From Paenibacillus sp. FSL K6-1330 (GTDB lineage: Bacteria > Bacillota > Bacilli > Paenibacillales > Paenibacillaceae), in contig NZ_CP150269.1 in the NCBI RefSeq assembly GCF_037976825.1, forward strand, positions 269,001 through 333,000: DNA of 64,000 bases. The letters are read 5' to 3'. The translations under genes and the position numbers were made by a program. Below are positions 27,664-36,112 of this stretch, one piece after another. Numbering within the stretch: position 1 is the first letter of the stretch; each line of letters opens with the position of its first letter. Under the pieces are notes generated by a model. That model was not told the DNA's origin. It did not search any database and worked only from the letters and a program-made list of their open reading frames with translations.

Positions 27664-28008
27664 GTGTATCGTCCTCGTTTCGTTTTTTATTTAATCGCAC
27701 CATCCCCTTTCCTGTTCTGATTCCATTACATTCTCCATAGAACGTTCCAGCATTCTATATCACCTCGATTAGCGTTCGTTCAAGCTCAGTATAGCACCAG
27801 ACATGGGTTCGGTCGACAGCCATCCAAGCTTGCCCGGACCCCACACCCCACACCGTGTGTCTCTACCACCCGGACCGGTATCGTTCCAGGACCGTTGCTT
27901 CAGCCACGGTTTGCATAGGGAGCAGTACACTCGATGTGGCATCTGAGCGTACCGCTGCTGTAAAAAAGCACGGTTCACATTCTTCGAACTGCCCCTTCTG
28001 CAGCTCCT
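27664..28008. other. Intergenic region without a gene
   Basis: No frame here has a start with a ribosome site and no known motif is visible. It holds the promoter region of the hydrolase on the minus strand, and a C-rich stretch with CACACCGTGTGT near 27850. Confidence 0.5.
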
Positions 28009-29127
28009 TTATTCAGCGGTAACGCGGATTGTTAGGGTGAGTCCAGGATAGTCGGCGGCAATTGCGCTCTTGCGCTCCATGATGCGGTCAAATTCAAAGG
28101 CAGAGCTGAATAATTCCGGCTCAGGCTTGAATGTCACGCTGGTACCTGTCTCCTGAGTCATGCCGACAATCTGAAGCCCGGTCTGCGGAATGCCGTGCCT
28201 GTACTCCTGCCGGTATATGTTCCCGTCACGGCGAATTTCCACGGTCAGCTGCTTGGAGAGGGCATTGACTACGGCGATGCTGATGCCTTTTTCGGCGCCG
28301 GGGACCAGAAAGTGTGCGCTGGCGTTCAATTGGTGGACATCGGTTAGTACCGATTGTACGACTGGGATGTTGGAATTCGGAAGGGCCTGCACAGGTATGC
28401 CTCTCCCGTTATCGGTAACCGTCACGCTGCCATCCTCATGCAGGAAAATGCCAATCTGATCGCCATACCCGCTCGTGTGCTCCAATACTGAATTTTCCAC
28501 TACGGCCCAAAGCAGCTGATGAATATCGAAGCCGTGCGAGGTTCCAAAATACATCCCCGGATTGTTGCGGGTTTCGGTCATCTCCAGGTAATCGCTTGTA
28601 TCGAGCAAATCGCCTGCAGCAGACAGCAGCAGCAGGAACGGCAGGCTCCGATGCTTAGGAAGAGCGTACCGGCCGCCCTGCTCCTGCACAAGGAGATCCG
28701 CGCCGAGCAGCGCTTTGAGGTGGTGATACAGCTGACCCGTCGTTCCCATATTCAACCGTTCTACCAGCTCGGAACCGGATAGGGGCTCTGCCATGACGGC
28801 CTTTAAAATATCCAGGCGCTGCTTGTTGCCCAGTGCTGCGAGGATTTTGGCAGCCTTCTCGGTGTTCATGTCCAGCAATTGATCCATTCGCCGTTCCTGC
28901 GGCTCCCAGCGGATGTTTTGTCCGTTCAGGTGCACTTGCCCGGAGTAGAATACGGAGCCGTCTTCGAAGGTTGCTTCATGTATCGTAGGTGCTGTTGCGA
29001 TTTCTTGGCGGTGTTGGTTTGATGCGGATACAGGTTTGCGTTCCATAAGAGCTTGATAAACAAGCTGCTGCAGCTCTGCCATTTGATTCTTTAAGACATC
29101 CATCTCATAAACCAGATCACGTGTCAT
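28009..29127 (-). CDS. ArsR-type HTH fused to a GyrB-like GHKL ATP-binding domain
   Basis: The 372-residue protein has a coiled-coil-like start (1-30), an ArsR-type winged helix (about 86-165, 'ALGNKQRLDILKAVM' and 'GQLYHHLKALLGADLL'), and a C-terminal half (about 178-345) that follows the ATPase domain of type II topoisomerase GyrB. There it shows 'NNPGMYFGTS', 'VENSVLEH', 'TDNGRGIPVQ', 'SIAVVNALSKQLTVEIRRDG' and 'ETGTSVTFKP'. By alignment by eye with the GyrB motif W-E-I-V-D-N, the catalytic Glu is replaced by Ala208 while the Mg-binding Asn (N212) and the G1 box (D239-G243) remain. The lid motif GLHGVG is reduced to GAEKGIS. It may bind ATP without fast hydrolysis and use it as a signal for DNA binding. 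No topoisomerase cleavage domain is present. Twin palindromes lie upstream. Confidence 0.85.
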   Translation of the reverse strand: MTRDLVYEMDVLKNQMAELQQLVYQALMERKPVSASNQHRQEIATAPTIHEATFEDGSVFYSGQVHLNGQNIRWEPQERRMDQLLDMNTEKAAKILAALGNKQRLDILKAVMAEPLSGSELVERLNMGTTGQLYHHLKALLGADLLVQEQGGRYALPKHRSLPFLLLLSAAGDLLDTSDYLEMTETRNNPGMYFGTSHGFDIHQLLWAVVENSVLEHTSGYGDQIGIFLHEDGSVTVTDNGRGIPVQALPNSNIPVVQSVLTDVHQLNASAHFLVPGAEKGISIAVVNALSKQLTVEIRRDGNIYRQEYRHGIPQTGLQIVGMTQETGTSVTFKPEPELFSSAFEFDRIMERKSAIAADYPGLTLTIRVTAE

Positions 29128-29163
29128 GTGGAATCATCAACCTCACTTTATCAATATTATGTT

Positions 29164-29189
29164 ATTACGTAATTATTTTATTACGTAAT
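29164..29189. promoter_or_regulatory. Twin palindromic operator ATTACGTAAT
   Basis: Two perfect copies of ATTACGTAAT lie at 29164-29173 and 29180-29189, centres 16 bp apart (about one and a half helical turns). They lie 37-62 bp before the ArsR-GHKL start and about 104 bp before the divergent GNAT gene, and may control both. Confidence 0.7.
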
Positions 29190-29292
29190 TCCAACATTGT
29201 AAACCCGTATTAAGGAAATAGGTACACGAATAAGCGATTTATTTATCTATAGTTGTTTTTTATCTATGTTTATCATCCCGGGTCGTCTTACA

Positions 29293-30231
29293 ATGAACGC
29301 AAAGGTTGGTGACATTCATTTGGGTGAAAGAATCATACGGAATTTTAAGCAGGACGATATGCCTCTGCTGGGGGAGCTGTATCAGGTTGTATCCGCAGCG
29401 GATGCACTGTTTTGGTGGGTAGGTGACCAGGACAATTGGGGCAACGTGTTCTGTGCTATTGAAGATGGGAAGATGGTGGCCAAGGGACAAGTGGGCATTA
29501 TTAACGTGATCCCGCCTGGATGTGAGCCTACCTGCAAGCATCACATTTATGTGAATCTCAAGGCTGTACCACAGCGGGAGCGGGATTATGATCTGTTAGG
29601 TGAAATGTATAAGGTGCTCTATGAACGTGCCCTTGCGTTAAAGAGGACGCTGCCGGAGACATACGGGACGTATTTGTGCGTGGGCAACTATGCCCATGAG
29701 ATCGGCAACAACACTTTCTTTACAGAGGATATCGGATTTCAGCCGCTGGAGAAGTTGTATTCAATGAAGCGGTCACTTAATGAGCCTTTACATGCCTTGC
29801 CGTTAGATGATCGCTATCGCTATCGACTGTGGAAGATGGAATCTGCGGAAGAGGAAGAGATGTATCTAAAGCTCGAGGCTGAGGTTTGGCCGGAAGCGCC
29901 GCTGGGGCTTGGACGATTACGGGAATACAAAGGGCATCCCAGCTGGACTGCCACGAATGTCCTGGAAGGGGACACGATAATCGGCAGTACCATGGCATGG
30001 GTGGAAGAAGGGAACGTCGGCGTGATTGAAGATGTGTTTGTGAGAGAACCGTGGAGACAACGGGGAATCGCCAAATATCTGCTCTACCGTGCCATGTCCT
30101 ATCTTCAGGCTCATGGATCCGTCTCGGTAAAACTTCAAGTGAAGGCAGCCAATGAGACGGCGTTGTCACTCTATCATTCGGTTGGCTTTGCCAAAGATCA
30201 AGAGGAGCATCGATTTTATCTGCCTTTATAA
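29293..30231 (+). CDS. GNAT-family N-acetyltransferase
   Basis: This 312-residue protein has a clear C-terminal GNAT domain: 'VGVIEDVFVREPWRQRGIAK' with the acetyl-CoA loop R-Q-R-G-I-A, then 'VKAANETALSLYHSVGFA'. The N-terminal half looks like a second, more divergent GNAT-like lobe, a layout known from two-domain family members. The start is uncertain. ATG 29293 is used, the in-frame ATG 29266 is also possible, and neither has a good ribosome site. It is divergent from the ArsR-GHKL gene across the twin palindrome. The substrate cannot be told. Confidence 0.85.
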   Translation: MNAKVGDIHLGERIIRNFKQDDMPLLGELYQVVSAADALFWWVGDQDNWGNVFCAIEDGKMVAKGQVGIINVIPPGCEPTCKHHIYVNLKAVPQRERDYDLLGEMYKVLYERALALKRTLPETYGTYLCVGNYAHEIGNNTFFTEDIGFQPLEKLYSMKRSLNEPLHALPLDDRYRYRLWKMESAEEEEMYLKLEAEVWPEAPLGLGRLREYKGHPSWTATNVLEGDTIIGSTMAWVEEGNVGVIEDVFVREPWRQRGIAKYLLYRAMSYLQAHGSVSVKLQVKAANETALSLYHSVGFAKDQEEHRFYLPL

Positions 30232-30250
30232 CCGAAAGGCCGCTAATACA

Positions 30251-30288
30251 AAGACCACGCCAAGAAATAATCCTGACGTGGTTTTTTT
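30251..30288 (+). terminator. Intrinsic terminator of the GNAT gene
   Basis: ACCACG (30254-30259) and CGTGGT (30277-30282) with a seven-T run, 20 bp after the stop. Confidence 0.75.
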
Positions 30289-30320
30289 CTATATAAAATG
30301 AGGAGTTATGAGGTCGATCC

Positions 30321-31364
30321 TTACCCGCCTGTTACATTCGGATTGGCATCCAGAATACCTTCCGTGACGCTCCACAGTTTTGGCAGGAACCGAAGAACCT
30401 TGTCGGCCCGTTGCAGCAGGTCATCGGTGGACGTTATGCCGAGATCCGCAAGGATGGCCTCAAAAGAAGGGGCATACTGCTCTTGAAACTCAGGAGTCCC
30501 GTCAACTTCCAATATGTTGTGGCATCGAGCGAAGGTGGCCACCATCCAGAAGACGGCCTCTCTATGGCTTCCGTTTAGGATCAGCTCGCGGCTGCCGTCA
30601 ATGGCAATCGGTCTTGCATCCGGCGTAATGTCACTGCTGAAGAAGAAGGGGGTCTTGGCAATCGCAGCAGCGGCATCGAAGGTGCGGGCCAGCCCATTAA
30701 GATGATGGAGCGCTTGTTCGGCACTCATGTCTTTACAACCCAGTAGTTGTAACAGTTCGTCGTAAATTACCTCTTGGTCATATTCCTTGAGCACATCGTG
30801 AACCGCCGCATAGCGCAGCCTGACCGTGGGGTTGCGAAGAGCAGCGACCAGGAGCAAATGGGTGGTTACGCCGGTAGGGAACAGCCATGAGGTAACCTGG
30901 CGATGCCAAGGGGCAGAAGGATCTATGGAGCGGAGTCCGGTTATGATTCGTTCGCGTACGTTCTCACAGCGGCGGGCGACCCATATCCGGTCGGCAAAAT
31001 GACGCGAAACCTCCGTCTGCAGCTTACGCAGCTGCCCGGTTGGATCGGACATCAGGGTATCCACACGGAAGCTGCCCGCAAGATGATAGGATGTTAATAC
31101 CTGCTCGGGCGAGGCGAGGTCCCGCCAGGACAGGTAGGTGGCTTCGATCAAAGCATCCTGGTAGATAAATTTTCCCAGCTTAAGAGGGGGCTCCGCATCC
31201 TGGGTAACAACAACGATGTCAATGTCCGAGGACGGAGCCATCTCTGCTTCATCCGGCTTTCCAACCGTGGAGCCACTAAAATAGGCACCCATAAATCCAG
31301 GCTCCCTGCTGGCATGCTGCAATACCCAATCCGTCGCCGCTGCGCGTGCTGATCCAACGTTCAT
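30321..31364 (-). CDS. Nucleotidyltransferase-fold protein
   Basis: This 347-residue protein has an N-terminal nucleotidyltransferase motif, 'GAYFSGSTVGKPDE' followed by 'SSDIDIVVV', which is the G-S...D-x-D pattern of the pol-beta superfamily. The rest is helical with no recognised catalytic motif. I chose the ATG at 31364 because GAGGAGGAATAAAGG lies just before it; a 12-codon longer version has no such site. Members of this fold include antibiotic adenylyltransferases and toxins, but nothing here points to either. It is a single-gene unit. Confidence 0.8.
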   Translation of the reverse strand: MNVGSARAAATDWVLQHASREPGFMGAYFSGSTVGKPDEAEMAPSSDIDIVVVTQDAEPPLKLGKFIYQDALIEATYLSWRDLASPEQVLTSYHLAGSFRVDTLMSDPTGQLRKLQTEVSRHFADRIWVARRCENVRERIITGLRSIDPSAPWHRQVTSWLFPTGVTTHLLLVAALRNPTVRLRYAAVHDVLKEYDQEVIYDELLQLLGCKDMSAEQALHHLNGLARTFDAAAAIAKTPFFFSSDITPDARPIAIDGSRELILNGSHREAVFWMVATFARCHNILEVDGTPEFQEQYAPSFEAILADLGITSTDDLLQRADKVLRFLPKLWSVTEGILDANPNVTGG

Positions 31365-31672
31365 AACCTTTATTCCTCCTCTACTTGCATGGTGTCTCAC
31401 ATAATTAGAAAAAATATCCTGTTTCTCACTACATTATATTGACTTCAATTCGAATGTACAACCGCTTACAAGAAGAGACTTGAGCTTTCACGTTTATGAA
31501 AATACGGGATTACAGAAGAAGAGAAAATGATACGGGTCCAAGAGATTCGCAAGGGCTTGGCACATATAAATTAAAAGTTAATACGGGTGCGTGCCTGTGT
31601 GAAACCGAAACGGACATTCTCTTATCGTAAACATTCAGCGAGGAGGAACGCCCGTTTTTTTGGTCTTTTATT
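31365..31672. other. Intergenic region without a gene
   Basis: No plausible gene is seen. An imperfect inverted repeat, AAACGGACATTC and GAACGCCCGTTT, lies at about 31608-31656 and is followed by a T-run on the plus strand. No plus-strand gene ends before it, so its role is unclear. Confidence 0.45.
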
Positions 31673-32449
31673 CTATTCATCGGCAATCACTAGCGTTGAA
31701 TTGGTTTTTTTGAATTTTGGAATGAAGCTTGCATGGACATTCGCATCGGTCACGATCATATCAATTTTGTCGAGCGATGCGATGGAAATGGTGACGTCTT
31801 TGCCGAACTTGGTGCTGTCCGCCATGACAACCACCTCTTTGGACAGCTCGATCATTTTTTTGCGCGTAATGGCTTCTTCCAGGTTGTAGTCGGAGATGCC
31901 TTTTTCAATCGTAATGCCGCTGCAGCAGATGAAGGCTTTCAGCACATTCAGCTCGTGAAAGTTGAAGATGTATTCATACGCTACGACGGATTGTTCTTCC
32001 CTACGGATTTTGCCGCCGATCATAATCAGTTCCACATCGCTGTCCATCAGCTCAATCGCAACCGGCAGCGAGTTGGTAACGACCGTCAGCTTCTTCTTAT
32101 GCTTCACGTATTTGGCCATCTGATATGTGGTCGAGCCGCTGTCGATATAGATGCAATCGCCGTCATGAATGAATTCGCTGCATTTGCGGGCGATCCGATC
32201 CTTCTCTTCCAACTGGCTGACCATGCGCTCGTCCATGGAGGATTCGCCGAACCGGGACTCCACGAGTTTAACCCCGCCATATATCTTCTCGATCCGCCCC
32301 TGCTTGGTCAGGGTGTTCAAATCCCGGCGCAGCGTATCTACAGAGACGTTCAGCTCTTCCGTTAGCTCCGTGATCTTCAATACTTTTCGAATCGTTAGCA
32401 GCTCAAGTATTTTCTTCTGCCTCTCCAGTGGAAACATTCGCTCACCCAT
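31673..32449 (-). CDS. DeoR-family regulator divergent from the 2-aminoethylphosphonate operon
   Basis: The 258-residue protein has a DeoR HTH at the N-terminus ('RQKKILELLTI', 'VSVDTLRRDLNTLTKQGRIE') and the C-terminal DeoR sugar-sensor fold ('IYIDSGSTTYQMAKYV', 'TVVTNSLPVAIEL', 'MADSTKFGK'). It is divergent from the phosphonate genes with a 240-bp shared upstream region holding repeated TCAAT/ATTGA motifs. It is therefore the likely regulator of the operon, responding to a phosphonate or aldehyde intermediate, although DeoR proteins usually sense sugar phosphates. ATG 32437 is an alternative start 4 codons inside. Confidence 0.9.
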   Translation of the reverse strand: MGERMFPLERQKKILELLTIRKVLKITELTEELNVSVDTLRRDLNTLTKQGRIEKIYGGVKLVESRFGESSMDERMVSQLEEKDRIARKCSEFIHDGDCIYIDSGSTTYQMAKYVKHKKKLTVVTNSLPVAIELMDSDVELIMIGGKIRREEQSVVAYEYIFNFHELNVLKAFICCSGITIEKGISDYNLEEAITRKKMIELSKEVVVMADSTKFGKDVTISIASLDKIDMIVTDANVHASFIPKFKKTNSTLVIADE

Positions 32450-32546
32450 TCAATCTGCATTAGTAGTTGATGCCTGTATTCATGTCTAGTTTACCGATTC
32501 GCCTGGCTATGTTCAATAGATTTACCTATATTATTCCTGAGTTGGG

Positions 32547-32608
32547 CATCAATTATGGATCAATATGGTCAATAGTTGGTATTGATGTATGAATGATATA
32601 TGCATAAT
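32547..32608. promoter_or_regulatory. Repeated TCAAT/ATTGA operator region and -10 box for the phn operon
   Basis: CATCAAT (32547-32553) and ATTGATG (32581-32587) are inverted repeats, with two further TCAAT copies between them. TTGATG (32582-32587) and CATAAT (32603-32608) could be the -35 and -10 boxes with a short 15-bp spacer. The overlap of the repeat with the -35 box fits DeoR control. Confidence 0.5.
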
Positions 32609-32689
32609 TTACTTACATTTAACAGTTTCCATGATTCTTATTTACATATGGTTTCTATACTGAGGATGTGTTTAAAGGAGGTGAGCCGT

Positions 32690-33442
32690 TTGCTGAAGCT
32701 AGAGCATATTAGCAAACAATTCGACGATAAAGTGGTTTTGGATGACATCAACGTAGAAATCGGTTCGGGCGAAATCGTGTCACTGCTCGGTCCGAGCGGC
32801 AGCGGGAAGACCACATTACTGAATATTATTTTGGGACTCACCCGGATGGATCAGGGAAAAATCGTGTTCCATGACCAAGATCTGAGCAACGTACCGATGA
32901 AGAAGCGCGGGTTTAATATCGTTTTTCAGGACTATGCCTTATTTCCCAATCTGAATGCCTACGACAATATCGTATACGGCCTGCGCAACAAGAAGGGGAG
33001 CGTGAGTCAGCAGGAGGTACAGGAATATATCGACTTTCTGGAGCTTCAGCCTCATGTGAACAAGCGGATCGGCGAACTGTCAGGAGGGCAGAAGCAGAGA
33101 GTGGCCCTGGCCAGAACGCTGGTCACGAAACCGAAAATCCTGCTGCTCGATGAGCCGCTCAGCGCGCTGGACGGCGTGATCAAGGAGTCGATCAAGCAGC
33201 GGATTCAATCGATTGCCAGAGAGTTTAACCTGACCACGATTATTGTGACGCATGACCCGGAGGAGGCGCTGACGCTCTCAGACAAAATCCTGATTATCCA
33301 TCAGGGGCAGATCGCCCAATTCGGCACACCCCAGGAGATTGTCCATCATCCGAGCAATGATTTTGTGAAGCAGTTTATTATCAAGCAGCTGCACATCAAA
33401 AGGCAGAACATCTACAATCTGTTCGGTGAGCAGTATGCATAA
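32690..33442 (+). CDS. phnT: ABC-transporter ATPase of the 2-aminoethylphosphonate importer
   Basis: The 250-residue ATPase has Walker A GPSGSGKT, Q-loop 'IVFQDYALFPNL', signature LSGGQKQR, Walker B 'ILLLDEPLSALD' and switch His in 'IIVTHDPEEAL'. Initiation is best placed at TTG 32690, directly after AAAGGAGGTGAG (32674-32685). The upstream in-frame ATGs lie in the promoter or operator area. It energises the fused permease that follows. Its 3' end overlaps the permease start. The PhnT role is inferred from the downstream phnW and phnX. By sequence alone it could be any Fe/polyamine/phosphonate-type importer ATPase. Confidence 0.88.
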   Translation: MLKLEHISKQFDDKVVLDDINVEIGSGEIVSLLGPSGSGKTTLLNIILGLTRMDQGKIVFHDQDLSNVPMKKRGFNIVFQDYALFPNLNAYDNIVYGLRNKKGSVSQQEVQEYIDFLELQPHVNKRIGELSGGQKQRVALARTLVTKPKILLLDEPLSALDGVIKESIKQRIQSIAREFNLTTIIVTHDPEEALTLSDKILIIHQGQIAQFGTPQEIVHHPSNDFVKQFIIKQLHIKRQNIYNLFGEQYA

Positions 33443-35051
33443 CGTGAAACCGGAAATGCGGGTCATCTTTACCGTCATCCTGTTATTGTTCGCCGTGTTT
33501 CTGTTCTTGCCGCTGCTCATCTTGCTGATCCGTTCCTTCGAATCCGATCAGGGGTTTACCCTCGGGCATTATGTATCCATAGGGTCGAATCGGGAATTCA
33601 TCGCAGCGATTGGCAACAGTGTGAAGATATCGGGCATCACGGCGGTAATCACAACTGTCCTCGGGTTTATACTCGCGTATTCCATTCATTGCACCAAAAT
33701 ATATCGGCCCGTCAAAGGCCTGCTGAAAACCGTCATCATCATCCCCATGCTGCTCCCGACCATTACATATGGGTTCGCCATTATGTATTCGTTCGGTAAT
33801 CAGGGGTTGATCACCCGGCTTGCCGGACGCAATCTGTTCGAAATCTACGGATGGAACGGACTGCTCATAGGCTACGTCATTTACACGCTGCCTCCAGTAT
33901 TCCTGTTGATCCATAACGCGTTTAAATATATTGATAAAAAATTCATCATCGTCTCCAAGTTAATGGGTGACGGAACGTTGAGAAGTTTCCTGAATACGAT
34001 TTTGCGTCCCTTGGCCGGAGCGCTTGGCGGAGCCTTTGTGCTTTCCTTTATCTTAAGCTTTACGGATTTTGGGATTCCGGCTTCGGTTGGCGGGACCTAT
34101 CCGGTCGTGGCAACGCAGCTGTATCAGGTGATGCTGGGCTCCATTCCGGACTTCAACCAAGGCGCCGTCATTGCGGTCATGATGCTGATCCCCGCCGTGT
34201 TCGGCATTTGGCTGCTGAATTACTTGGAAAAATGGAATTTCCACTATGACAAGCTGTCGGATATCGAGCTGCCGCGGCAGCGCGTGCGGGATATCGCCTT
34301 CGGCATAATGTCATCGGTCATCGTGCTTGGAATGCTTTCCATTTTTGCCGTGATGTTCATTGCGCCATGGCTGAGCAGTTACCCCTATGACATGACGTTT
34401 ACGCTTAAGCATGTACGGGACGTGTTTCAATCGAGTGATTTAACAGGGGTATACCGAAACTCCCTCTGGGTCGCCTTCTTGACGGCGCTATTCGGTACCT
34501 TGATGGCGTATGGATCAGCACTGCTCAATGTGCGTACATCGTTAAAAGCTCGATCCACGGTGGATATGGTATCGATGATCACGAATACGGTGCCTGGCAT
34601 GGTGCTGGGGATATCCTACCTGCTCTTCTTTAATGGAAGCAGTCTGAAAGGAACCTTCATCATTATCGTTCTGTGCAATATTGTTCATTTCTTTACGACG
34701 CCGTATCTGATGGCCAAGAACTCCCTGTCCAAGATGAATCCTTCTTGGGAAACCACGGGGGAACTGCTCGGTGACAGCTGGTTCAAGACCGTTTATCGGG
34801 TGATCCTGCCAAACTCGGCTTCAACCGTCATTGAGATGTTCAGCTACTATTTCATCAACGCCATGGTGACGATCAGCGGCATTATCTTTCTTGTATCCGC
34901 CCAGACGTCGCTCGTAGCCAGCAAGATCAAAGAGCTGCAGCATTTCGCCAAGTTTAATGAGATTTTCGTGCTGTCGATGCTGATTTTCTTCACAAATCTG
35001 ATCATCAAGCTGGTGTGCGACGCATTACAGAGGAGAACGGCGCATCGGTAA
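33435..35051 (+). CDS. Fused two-domain ABC permease (PhnU-PhnV in one chain)
   Basis: The 538-residue membrane protein contains two permease modules in a row, with about twelve transmembrane helices and two EAA-type loops (around 'VSKLMGDGTLRSFLNTIL' and 'TTGELLGDSWFKTVYRVIL'). This double layout is typical of FbpB-like and 2-aminoethylphosphonate permeases and replaces the separate PhnU and PhnV of Salmonella. ATG 33435 follows GGTGAG; GTG 33426 is a possible earlier start. The gene overlaps the ATPase gene by 8 bp. Confidence 0.9.
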   Translation: MHNVKPEMRVIFTVILLLFAVFLFLPLLILLIRSFESDQGFTLGHYVSIGSNREFIAAIGNSVKISGITAVITTVLGFILAYSIHCTKIYRPVKGLLKTVIIIPMLLPTITYGFAIMYSFGNQGLITRLAGRNLFEIYGWNGLLIGYVIYTLPPVFLLIHNAFKYIDKKFIIVSKLMGDGTLRSFLNTILRPLAGALGGAFVLSFILSFTDFGIPASVGGTYPVVATQLYQVMLGSIPDFNQGAVIAVMMLIPAVFGIWLLNYLEKWNFHYDKLSDIELPRQRVRDIAFGIMSSVIVLGMLSIFAVMFIAPWLSSYPYDMTFTLKHVRDVFQSSDLTGVYRNSLWVAFLTALFGTLMAYGSALLNVRTSLKARSTVDMVSMITNTVPGMVLGISYLLFFNGSSLKGTFIIIVLCNIVHFFTTPYLMAKNSLSKMNPSWETTGELLGDSWFKTVYRVILPNSASTVIEMFSYYFINAMVTISGIIFLVSAQTSLVASKIKELQHFAKFNEIFVLSMLIFFTNLIIKLVCDALQRRTAHR

Positions 35052-35094
35052 CTTATTTATTAATACAAATAAAAAACAAGGAGTGGAGTTAATC

Positions 35095-36090
35095 ATGATG
35101 AAGACGCTTAAGGGAATGCTGCTGTCATTGATCGCAATCAGCATGGTGTTGGCTCTGGCCGCTTGCGGCAGCGGAAGCGCGGGGGAAGCGAAGAAGGTGG
35201 TCATCTACACCAACGGGGATGAAGAGGCCGTCGCCGCAATGGAAACATCGTTGAAGAATGCCGGATACGAAGGACAGTATCTCGTGCAATCCCTGGGTAC
35301 ATCCGAACTTGGCGGCAAACTGATGGCTGAGGGGAACAAAATCGAGGCTGATCTCATCACGATGAGCTCATACTTTATCGAAAGCTCGCAGACCAAGCAC
35401 TCCATGTTTAAGGATTTGGCTTTTGACACAGGCGCTGTCGGAACTTATCCGAAATACTACACGCCGATTCTGGCGAATACCGGCTCTATCTTCGTGAATA
35501 CACAAGTGCTGAAAGACAAAGGCTTGCCAATGCCAACCTCCATCACGGACCTGACCAAACCGGAATTCAGCGGACTCGTATCGATTCCGAATATTATGGA
35601 TTCCTCCACCGGTTGGCTGCTGGTTCAGGCGATTATCAACCAATACGGCGAAGATGCGGGACGTAAGGTGCTCCATGACCTGATCGCTAATGTGGGACCG
35701 CATCTGGAGAGCTCGGGTTCCGGTCCGATCAAGAAAGTGCAGGCTGGAGAAGTGGCTGCGGGCTTCGGACTCCGCCATCAGGCGGTAGCCGCCAAAGCTG
35801 ACGGTGCACCGATAGATTACGTGGATCCGGTCGAAGGAAACTTCTCGCTAACCGAGTCGGTTGCGGTGGTGGACAAGAAGAATGCCACAACGGATTTAGC
35901 GATGAAAATGGCCGAGACCATCGTGAAGGATGCCAGAAAAGACCTGATCGTGAACTATCCGGTGGCCCTATATGAAGGGGAGACCGTGGATGAAGTCAAC
36001 AAACCTGCGTACTCGATGACCTTCGAGAAGCCGCTGACGGTGGAGCTGCTGGAAAAGCATCAGCAATTCTTCAATGGATCTAAAGAATAA
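35095..36090 (+). CDS. phnS: 2-aminoethylphosphonate-binding lipoprotein
   Basis: This 331-residue binding protein of the Fe/AEP type has a signal peptide and lipobox LAAC (Cys about residue 23). The mature protein opens 'KKVVIYTNGDEEAV', a common start for these iron- and phosphonate-binding proteins, and 'ADLITMSSYFIES' follows. AAGGAGTGG lies 8 bp before ATG 35095; the adjacent ATG 35098 is equally possible. It lies between the permease and phnW, so it probably captures 2-aminoethylphosphonate outside the membrane. Confidence 0.88.
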   Translation: MMKTLKGMLLSLIAISMVLALAACGSGSAGEAKKVVIYTNGDEEAVAAMETSLKNAGYEGQYLVQSLGTSELGGKLMAEGNKIEADLITMSSYFIESSQTKHSMFKDLAFDTGAVGTYPKYYTPILANTGSIFVNTQVLKDKGLPMPTSITDLTKPEFSGLVSIPNIMDSSTGWLLVQAIINQYGEDAGRKVLHDLIANVGPHLESSGSGPIKKVQAGEVAAGFGLRHQAVAAKADGAPIDYVDPVEGNFSLTESVAVVDKKNATTDLAMKMAETIVKDARKDLIVNYPVALYEGETVDEVNKPAYSMTFEKPLTVELLEKHQQFFNGSKE

Positions 36091-36112
36091 GCCAGCATAG
36101 GAGCGATGCGAA

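Noticed and set aside
27769..27978. 69-codon reading frame on the minus strand
   Set aside because: It has no ribosome site and no plausible protein features.
30321..31364. Toxin or antibiotic adenylyltransferase
   Set aside because: Only the general nucleotidyltransferase motif is visible; there is no antitoxin partner and no resistance-specific motif.
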